Assembly: GCA_022704725.1 (NCBI GenBank) | Contig: JAKJFV010000108.1 | Location: 1-6,057 of the forward strand | Source: Spirochaetota bacterium | Lineage (GTDB): Bacteria > Spirochaetota > Spirochaetia > Treponematales > Treponemataceae | Direction: 5' to 3' | Length of the DNA stretch: 6,057 nt | Shown here: positions 1 to 4,370 of the stretch, piece after piece | How positions within the stretch are numbered: the stretch's first letter is position 1 | How the letters are laid out: the number at the start of each line of letters is the position of its first letter | Notes under the pieces: model-generated | Seen by the model: only the letters and a program-made list of their open reading frames with translations | The model's database searches: none | What the model was told of the DNA's origin: nothing | Program-made: the position numbers and the translations under genes

Positions 1-685
1 TCTAAGCGATTCGGGGCATATACTTGTAAAAATAGGACAAAACAGTAATTCCTGCGCTTTTTTTCCGTCAACTCTGGGAAACGCAGTAATATTAGCACAC
101 AAGGATTCGCTTCTTACTGTATATGCGAGTCTCGAGTCTTTAAATCTTCCCTCAGATAAAGAAGAAATAAGCAGCGGTTCTGAAATAGGCATGAGCGGAA
201 CTTCCGGCTGGCATACAGGTGCCGGCTGTCTTGAATTTCAAGTTGTAGATACTAAAAACAAGGCTTTAATTAATCCGCTTGTACTTATGCCGTCTGTTTC
301 AGAACCCTACGATCTGCAGCTGGGAAAAGTATTTTTAACCGATAAAAAGGGAAGTACAACTGAGTTAGTATCCCGTAAAAGTATAGAATCCGGCTCTTAT
401 ACATTGTACCGCAATGATGCAGCAGGTGTTATGCCGTATAAAACGACAGTTACTGTAAACGGGGCTCTGGTTCAAACAGTAACCTATGATGCTCTCTACC
501 TGCATGAACAGCATTTATATGTTTCATCTAAAAAGGTTCTTCCCTATACCTCTATATACCCGGATAATTCTAAACAGTTTTTAGCCGAAATACATATTAA
601 TACGGGAAGAACCGTTATTATGGTTCAAGTATTTGATATTTTGGGTAATGTTAAACAAGCCTCTTACACACTTGAGGTTATGTAG
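1..685 (+). CDS. Degenerate M23 (LytM-like) peptidase-domain protein, 5' end outside window
   Basis: The reading frame is open from base 2 to the TAG at 683-685, giving 227 visible residues; the ATG at 191 is internal, because conserved M23 sequence lies upstream of it. Visible residues about 25-85 follow the second half of an M23 domain: GNAVILAH, TVYASLE, IGMSGTSGWHTG, CLEFQVV, then an INP motif. In active LytM-type enzymes these places read YAHL and HLHFE. Here the YAHL histidine is Ser43, and the two histidines of HLHFE become Cys and Glu (CLEFQ), so this copy is probably not a zinc hydrolase. The first zinc-ligand motif (HxxxD) would lie outside the window. The last ~130 residues are beta-rich, perhaps an Ig-like domain, ending in TLEVM. 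Related spirochaete proteins are usually exported or periplasmic, but the N-terminus is not visible. Its stop is one base from that of the convergent nifU gene. The family is fairly sure; the function is not known. Confidence 0.72.
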   Translation, partial: LSDSGHILVKIGQNSNSCAFFPSTLGNAVILAHKDSLLTVYASLESLNLPSDKEEISSGSEIGMSGTSGWHTGAGCLEFQVVDTKNKALINPLVLMPSVSEPYDLQLGKVFLTDKKGSTTELVSRKSIESGSYTLYRNDAAGVMPYKTTVTVNGALVQTVTYDALYLHEQHLYVSSKKVLPYTSIYPDNSKQFLAEIHINTGRTVIMVQVFDILGNVKQASYTLEVM

Positions 686-686
686 T

Positions 687-1283
687 TTATTCCCCGTAAA
701 GATGTTCAAATTCGTGCATTTTTTCTAATGCGCGTTCTTTACATCCGCCGCAGGCAGTTCCAATTTTCGTCCGCGCCTGCAGTTCTTCCCAGCTTCTGTC
801 CCCAGCTTTATATGCATCCTCGAGATCGCGGTCTGTAATATTTAAGCAGGTGCAAATAACTTCAACTTCTTCCTGACCGGCAAGACCCGGCTTTCCATTT
901 TTTGTCAAATAATCATCAATTGCACTTCTTAAAGCCTTGTCGCCGAGAACTGAGCAGTGAATTTTATTTGAAGGGAGTCCTCCAAGCCGCGATACAATAT
1001 CCTGCGGCTTCAGCTTGTATGCTTCATTAATATTCATTCCCTTAATTGCCTCTGAGAGTATTGATGTTGAGGCAATTGCGCTTGCACATCCGTATGTTTT
1101 CCAGCGGACATCGGTGATTATATCATCCTTAATGCGAAGCAGTATGAGCATCTGGTCGCCGCACTGAATATTTCCAACAATACCGCGTCCGTCGCAAGGC
1201 CATGACGCTTCATCTTCCATGAGAACATTTTTCGGGTTTTGAAAATGATCTTTAACAACATCTGAATATAACCAATCCTGCAT
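687..1283 (-). CDS. nifU: NifU/IscU-type Fe-S cluster scaffold with C-terminal BFD-like [2Fe-2S] domain
   Basis: This 198-residue protein is an Fe-S assembly scaffold: it builds clusters from iron and the sulfur delivered by a cysteine desulfurase, then passes them to apoproteins in the cytoplasm. Residues 1-126 are the NifU_N/IscU domain, with the three conserved scaffold cysteines Cys41 (VGNIQCGD, with Asp43), Cys66 (TYGCASAIAS) and Cys110 (KIHCSVLGD). Residues about 140-190 form a BFD-like [2Fe-2S] domain with CTC (144, 146) and CGGC (178-181). This is the NifU layout without the C-terminal Nfu domain, so it is shorter than the classical three-domain nitrogen-fixation NifU. The HscA-recognition motif of IscU (LPPVK) reads LPSNK at 103-107. 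The start follows the nifS stop by 11 bases and has a good GGAGG (complement of 1289-1293). It is the last gene of the mnmA-nifS-nifU operon, so the nifS frameshift upstream could lower its expression by polarity. Confidence 0.93.
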   Translation of the reverse strand: MQDWLYSDVVKDHFQNPKNVLMEDEASWPCDGRGIVGNIQCGDQMLILLRIKDDIITDVRWKTYGCASAIASTSILSEAIKGMNINEAYKLKPQDIVSRLGGLPSNKIHCSVLGDKALRSAIDDYLTKNGKPGLAGQEEVEVICTCLNITDRDLEDAYKAGDRSWEELQARTKIGTACGGCKERALEKMHEFEHLYGE

Positions 1284-1294
1284 AGTATCCTCCG

Positions 1295-2441
1295 TTACCT
1301 GAGTGTCGACATTTTCCTGAGTCTTTCTATAACCGGCGGAAAATTTTGTAAAATATAATCTACATCTGATTCGCTGCTGTATTTGCCGAAGCTGAACCGT
1401 ATAGATCCGTGAGCTAATTCCGGCCCGAGTCCTGTTGCCACTAAAACATGAGAAGGTTCAAGACTTCCCGATGCGCAGGCTGAACCGGTCGAAACTGATA
1501 TACCTAACAGGTCAAGATGAAGAAGTATCGCTTCTCCTTCTGCCCCGGGGAATGACACATCGAGTGTGTTGGGCAGAACTTTTTCGGTATGCCCGTTTAT
1601 TCGAATATTAGGAATCTTTTCAATCAAGCCGTCTCTTAGTTTTTCTCTCAGCTTTCTTGTTTTATCAGCATATGATACGAGTTCTTTTTGCGCACACAGG
1701 CAGGCATGACCAAAGGCCGCAATAGACGGAGCATTATATGTTCCTGCTCTTAGTCCTTTTTCCTGATGTCCCCCTCTAATTAACGGTTCAATAGGAGTCC
1801 CTTTTTTTACGAAAAGTGCACCGATTCCCTTTGGTCCGTAAATCTTATGAGCAGAGAAGGTTGCATAATCGGCATCCCAATCTTTCATGTCAACTTTCAT
1901 CTTGAACCGCATCGGTGTGAAAGAGCGCTCCTTTTTCATGAGCCATTGAACATAGCGTCTTAATATCTTGAATAGTGCCAATCTCGTTATTAGCACTCAT
2001 AATTGAAACAAACAGGGGGTTTTCTTCGAGCGCCTGGCGGTATGCTTCAATTCTTACAATTCCATACTCATCAACAGGAACTTTAATAATTTTAAATCCT
2101 TCTTTTTCAAGCTGCTTTGCAGACTCAATAACACAAGGATGTTCAATAGCAGAAATTACTATAGTTTTTCTGCCGTTTTTGAGGGAAACTTTCTTCATAG
2201 TTTGAAAAACCATATTGTTAGATTCCGAACCGCCTGATGTAAAGAGTATTTCCGGTGCAGTACAGCCTATGAGGTCTGCACATTCTCTTCTTGCCTGCTC
2301 AATTTTCTTTAATTCAAGCCTGCCGTCTTCATGAAGGCTGGAAGCATTTGCATATAGCTCCAGTTCAGCAAAAAATATTTTTTTTACTTCATCTGAGAGC
2401 GGGGTGGTTGCATTGTAATCCAGGTAAATTCTTTTGTTCAT
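1295..2441 (-). pseudogene. nifS: NifS/IscS-type cysteine desulfurase, frameshifted near 1901
   Basis: The intact enzyme is a PLP-dependent cysteine desulfurase that makes a persulfide from cysteine for Fe-S assembly and tRNA thiolation. The frame from the ATG at 2441 carries LDYNATTPLSDEV, IEHPCV (His101), ANNEIGTIQ and HTDAVQ (Asp177 and Gln180, the usual PLP contacts), then stops at TGA 1890-1892. The rest lies in another frame from about 1900 to the TAA at 1295-1297: FSAHKIYGPKGIG (PLP lysine), RGGHQEKGLRAGT, and STGSACASG with the catalytic cysteine. Aligned by eye with the family (DAVQ, then about four residues ending GK, then xxxD), the join lacks those four residues and keeps one stray base, so a net loss of 11 bases explains it. 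Either side is well conserved, so the break is recent or a sequence error. The start overlaps the mnmA stop as ATGA. If real, neither part alone has both the HTDAVQ motif and the lysine/cysteine, so activity is unlikely. Confidence 0.88.
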
Positions 2442-3616
2442 TGTATTGCTCGGGTTATTATCCCGCCTCCTGCTGTCACGCCGTGTAAATATACTACAAC
2501 AGATTGCCCCGGGGCAACTGCTCTTTGCGGATTTTCAAATTCCACAATGTAGATTCCCGTATTATCAGTTTTCATTATTTTTGCTTTAACCGGCGGGCTT
2601 GCAAGCCGAATTTTTACCATTGCTGTGAAGGGCTCTTGAGGTTCGTAACCGCCGGCCCAAACCCAGTCATCGGCTTCAAGTGCACGCGAAAATAAACCGC
2701 TGTCATTTGAAAGTACAATTTCATTGCGGTCTGCAAAAATTGCGCTTACATAGAGAGGCATATTCGAACTTACACCCAGACCCCGTCTTTGTCCGATGGT
2801 ATAATGTTCTATGCCCCGGTGCCGTCCTATTATTTTGCCGTCTTCGTTAATAATATTACCAGGGATGGAAGTCTTGTCGGAAAAAATTATGTCAAAGTAT
2901 TCGCCCGGCACAAAGTCCTGGCTTTCACTTCGGTTTGCAGCATATAAATTACGCTCTTTTGCCATTGCGAAAACTTCTTTTTTTGTATACGAACTCAATG
3001 GAAACCGTACCTTCTCCCACACCGGTGAAGGTACCCTGCATAAGAAGTATGACTGATCCTTAGTCTTATCATCAGCCTGTGTTACTAATAGAGGCTTATA
3101 TTCATCCGCATCCGATTTTTTTTCGTTACCATAGAGAAGGGCAATATCGGATTCAGGCCGTACAAGTTTTGCATAGTGTCCGGTACAAAAGAAATCGTAC
3201 TGTATGCCGAGCTTTTCAATTCCGGCAAGCAGGGCTCCGAATTTTATCTGTCTGTTGCACTGAATGCAGGGGTTAGGGGTTCTTCCTTTACGGTATTCAT
3301 CTTTGAAATATGAAAGAACAAATGACTTATACTCTTTGTGAACAGGGATTACATAATACTCAATATTTTGAGACTTACAAAAAGCCCTGCATTCTGCAAT
3401 ATCTTTTTCTTCATCGGGACTGTAGCAAGACGAACGTATACCATTTGCAGATGGAGGAAGCGGCAGCGAGTTGTCCCAGTGGGACATGGTTACACCAATG
3501 ACGCGGCATCCTTGTTCTTTTAGGAGAAGAGCTGTTAATGTGGAATCTACTCCGCCCGACATTCCGACTACAACGGTAGAGGTGTTATCGGGCATGGATG
3601 GTTCTGTAAACTTCAT
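2438..3616 (-). CDS. mnmA: tRNA-specific 2-thiouridylase MnmA
   Basis: MnmA adenylates C2 of the wobble uridine (U34) in tRNAs for Lys, Glu and Gln and replaces its oxygen with sulfur ultimately supplied by a cysteine desulfurase. The 392-residue protein has the PP-loop GMSGGVDST (18-26), NPCIQCNRQIKF with Cys117 and Cys120, TGHYAK (145-150), KDQSYFL (186-192), YTIGQRRGLG (272-281) and a C-terminal beta-barrel to about 390. Cys117 matches E. coli catalytic Cys102. The second catalytic cysteine, in a motif usually like SQEICFVP, is absent: residues 232-237 read SQDFVP, two residues shorter. Cys193 in SYFLC is a nearby cysteine that might substitute, which is a guess. Length is slightly above the usual ~360-370. 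Met1 (3616) and Met8 (3595) are both possible starts and neither has a Shine-Dalgarno. First gene of the minus-strand operon; its TGA overlaps the nifS ATG by four bases, suggesting coupled translation. Confidence 0.95.
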   Translation of the reverse strand: MKFTEPSMPDNTSTVVVGMSGGVDSTLTALLLKEQGCRVIGVTMSHWDNSLPLPPSANGIRSSCYSPDEEKDIAECRAFCKSQNIEYYVIPVHKEYKSFVLSYFKDEYRKGRTPNPCIQCNRQIKFGALLAGIEKLGIQYDFFCTGHYAKLVRPESDIALLYGNEKKSDADEYKPLLVTQADDKTKDQSYFLCRVPSPVWEKVRFPLSSYTKKEVFAMAKERNLYAANRSESQDFVPGEYFDIIFSDKTSIPGNIINEDGKIIGRHRGIEHYTIGQRRGLGVSSNMPLYVSAIFADRNEIVLSNDSGLFSRALEADDWVWAGGYEPQEPFTAMVKIRLASPPVKAKIMKTDNTGIYIVEFENPQRAVAPGQSVVVYLHGVTAGGGIITRAIQ

Positions 3617-3622
3617 GATTCA

Positions 3623-3651
3623 AATATATCTTTTTATTGAAAAATAGTGAA
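3623..3651 (-). promoter_or_regulatory. Candidate promoter of mnmA-nifS-nifU, possibly giving a leaderless mRNA
   Basis: Read on the minus strand, TTCACT (complement of 3646-3651) is followed after 17 bases by TATATT (complement of 3623-3628). The -10 matches TATAAT at five of six positions and the -35 matches TTGACA at four of six. The expected start would fall about seven bases downstream, on or next to the ATG at 3616. That agrees with the lack of any Shine-Dalgarno before mnmA. The region is A+T-rich, so a chance match is quite possible. Confidence 0.35.
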
Positions 3652-3670
3652 GTAATTCTGCAATAAAATA

Positions 3671-3685
3671 CTAGCAATTTACTAG
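3671..3685. promoter_or_regulatory. CTAG-armed dyad in the divergent control region, candidate operator
   Basis: CTAG at 3671-3674 and CTAG at 3682-3685 flank a seven-base spacer whose inner bases AA/TT also pair, so six of seven symmetric positions match. It lies between mnmA and the Rrf2 gene, upstream of the candidate promoters of both. The context AATAC...TAGGAA loosely resembles the palindrome core before metY (ATACC...TAGGAA), which could mean one regulator binds both. Symmetry is seen; binding is inferred. Confidence 0.35.
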
Positions 3686-3706
3686 GAAAATATGAAATAT
3701 CATTCA

Positions 3707-3730
3707 TTTTATGTATACTTTTACATAAAA
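3707..3730. promoter_or_regulatory. Perfect 9+9 inverted repeat over the probable -10 of the Rrf2 gene
   Basis: TTTTATGTA (3707-3715) and its exact reverse complement TACATAAAA (3722-3730) are separated by six bases. The best -10 for the downstream gene, TATACT (3714-3719), lies inside the repeat, with only a poor -35 (TATGAA, 3691-3696). A protein bound here would block RNA polymerase, as expected for an operator used in autoregulation. The arms are A+T-rich and no U-run follows, so a terminator is unlikely. Which regulator binds is not shown. Confidence 0.45.
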
Positions 3731-3749
3731 ACATGATATTTTAGTAACT

Positions 3750-4190
3750 ATGAAAGTATCAACACGGGGAAGATATGCGCTGCGTCTGTTTATAGACATA
3801 GCATTGCAAGACAGAGATTATTATACATCTTTAAAAGATATTTCCGAACGGCAGGCTATTTCGATCAAGTACCTTGAACAAATTATACCCCTTTTAACCA
3901 AGGCTGGTTTATTGGTAAGCAGCAGGGGACCTGCTGGAGGATATAAGCTGTCAAGAGATCCTGAATTAATTACTATGTATGAAATACTTGCTGCAAGTGA
4001 GGGGTCTATGTCCTCGGTTTCATGCCTTGATGCTGATGAAAATCCGTGCCCCAGGCATCACTCCTGTCCATCATTAGAAATTTGGAAGGGGCTGGATAAG
4101 TCAATTGAGGCATATTTACGCTCAATTAGTCTTGCAGATGCTGTCCGAAAAGAAAGTGATAATAATTCAATCCTTAATTTTTCAATATAA
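3750..4190 (+). CDS. Rrf2-family transcriptional regulator, IscR-like with three cysteines
   Basis: This 146-residue protein starts MKVSTRGRYALR, the classic N-terminus of Rrf2-family winged-helix regulators, which fixes the start although no Shine-Dalgarno precedes it. The DNA-binding domain covers about residues 1-70; ISIKYLEQIIPLL is the recognition-helix region and RGPAGGYKLSR (59-69) the wing. Cys92, Cys100 and Cys106 follow, in the place of the [2Fe-2S] ligands of E. coli IscR (92, 98, 104), with spacing CX7CX5C instead of CX5CX5C; the residue matching the fourth ligand, His107, appears to be Leu109. CymR-type regulators of cysteine metabolism belong to the same family but lack this cysteine set. 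The gene sits between the divergent mnmA-nifS-nifU operon and metY-cysK, so it is likely to control one or both and itself through the palindromes nearby. Whether it senses Fe-S status (IscR-like) or cysteine supply (CymR-like) is not decided; the cysteines favour the first. Confidence 0.92.
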   Translation: MKVSTRGRYALRLFIDIALQDRDYYTSLKDISERQAISIKYLEQIIPLLTKAGLLVSSRGPAGGYKLSRDPELITMYEILAASEGSMSSVSCLDADENPCPRHHSCPSLEIWKGLDKSIEAYLRSISLADAVRKESDNNSILNFSI

Positions 4191-4197
4191 TTTTCTA

Positions 4198-4226
4198 TTG
4201 ACAAACATGTAGTAGACTGCTATTAT
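4198..4226 (+). promoter_or_regulatory. Sigma70-type promoter of metY-cysK
   Basis: TTGACA at 4198-4203 is a perfect consensus -35; after exactly 17 bases comes TATTAT (4221-4226), a -10 with five of six matches. It begins eight bases after the regulator's stop codon. Transcription should start near 4233, leaving a leader of about 115 bases before the metY start. A promoter this strong normally needs repression, which fits the dyad lying over its -10 and start site. Confidence 0.8.
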
Positions 4227-4268
4227 TTTAATACCTATAAAACCTATAGGAATAATAGTAAAAGCAGT
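4216..4268. promoter_or_regulatory. 53-base imperfect dyad over the metY -10 and start site, candidate operator
   Basis: Symmetric about 4242, 19 of 24 position pairs are Watson-Crick and one more is G-T. The core is CCTATA (4234-4239), a five-base spacer, TATAGG (4245-4250); the outer arms are ACTGC (4216-4220) and GCAGT (4264-4268). The core with its flanks (ATACC...GGAAT) recalls the sites of CymR-type Rrf2 regulators, as far as I remember that motif. No T-run follows, so it is not an ordinary terminator. The most economical reading is an operator for the Rrf2 protein encoded just upstream. CCTATA also occurs as a direct repeat nine bases apart (4234, 4243). Confidence 0.55.
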
Positions 4269-4295
4269 TCCGGAAATTTTACTTCCGTAAAACTG
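4265..4295 (+). other. Leader hairpin upstream of metY
   Basis: CAGTT (4265-4269) pairs with AACTG (4291-4295), and CGGAA (4271-4275) with TTCCG (4283-4287), around a seven-base loop with a small internal loop. It lies in the transcribed leader. Its left arm shares CAGT with the right outer arm of the upstream dyad, so in a read-through transcript from the regulator gene the two folds would exclude each other. I recognise no known riboswitch or T-box here, and there is no U-run to make it a terminator. Confidence 0.35.
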
Positions 4296-4328
4296 TATTC
4301 CATGATGACCTTCCATTGGAGATTAGTC

Positions 4329-4370
4329 ATGAGAAAAGGAGTACACGGTGGCAGCGAAAAGAAAATTTGA
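4329..4370 (+). CDS. Possible 13-residue leader peptide overlapping the metY start
   Basis: ATG at 4329 opens a 13-codon frame (MRKGVHGGSEKKI) ending in TGA at 4368-4370, 23 bases inside metY and in a different frame. GGAG at 4318-4321 stands seven bases before it, a good Shine-Dalgarno position. The frame runs across the metY ribosome site, so its translation could interfere with or feed metY initiation. It has no cysteine and only its initiator methionine, so it is not an obvious sulfur-amino-acid attenuator. It may be chance. Confidence 0.2.
   Translation: MRKGVHGGSEKKI
4337..4341 (+). promoter_or_regulatory. Ribosome binding site fixing the GTG start of metY
   Basis: AGGAG ends six bases before the GTG at 4348. 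No in-frame ATG gives a better start, and the protein begins with the family-typical KFETLQVHAG shortly afterwards, so GTG is chosen. Confidence 0.8.

Noticed and set aside
712..736. Short hairpin (GTGCAT/ATGCGC) after the M23-like gene
   Set aside because: The stem is weak, lies within nifU coding sequence and has no T-run after it, so it is not a credible terminator.
1922..1950. Programmed frameshift at the AAAAA run in nifS
   Set aside because: A shift there would replace GALFHTDAVQ, which holds PLP-binding residues, with unrelated sequence. The phase also does not fit a standard slippery heptamer.
1975..2205. Plus-strand open frame opposite nifS
   Set aside because: It is antisense to conserved nifS coding sequence and has no ribosome site or recognisable motif. 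The same holds for other plus-strand frames between 2291 and 3523 opposite nifS and mnmA.
4233..4347. SAM riboswitch or T-box in the metY leader
   Set aside because: The methionine context invites it, but I could not find a conserved SAM or T-box core, and there is no terminator hairpin. A covariance-model search would be decisive.
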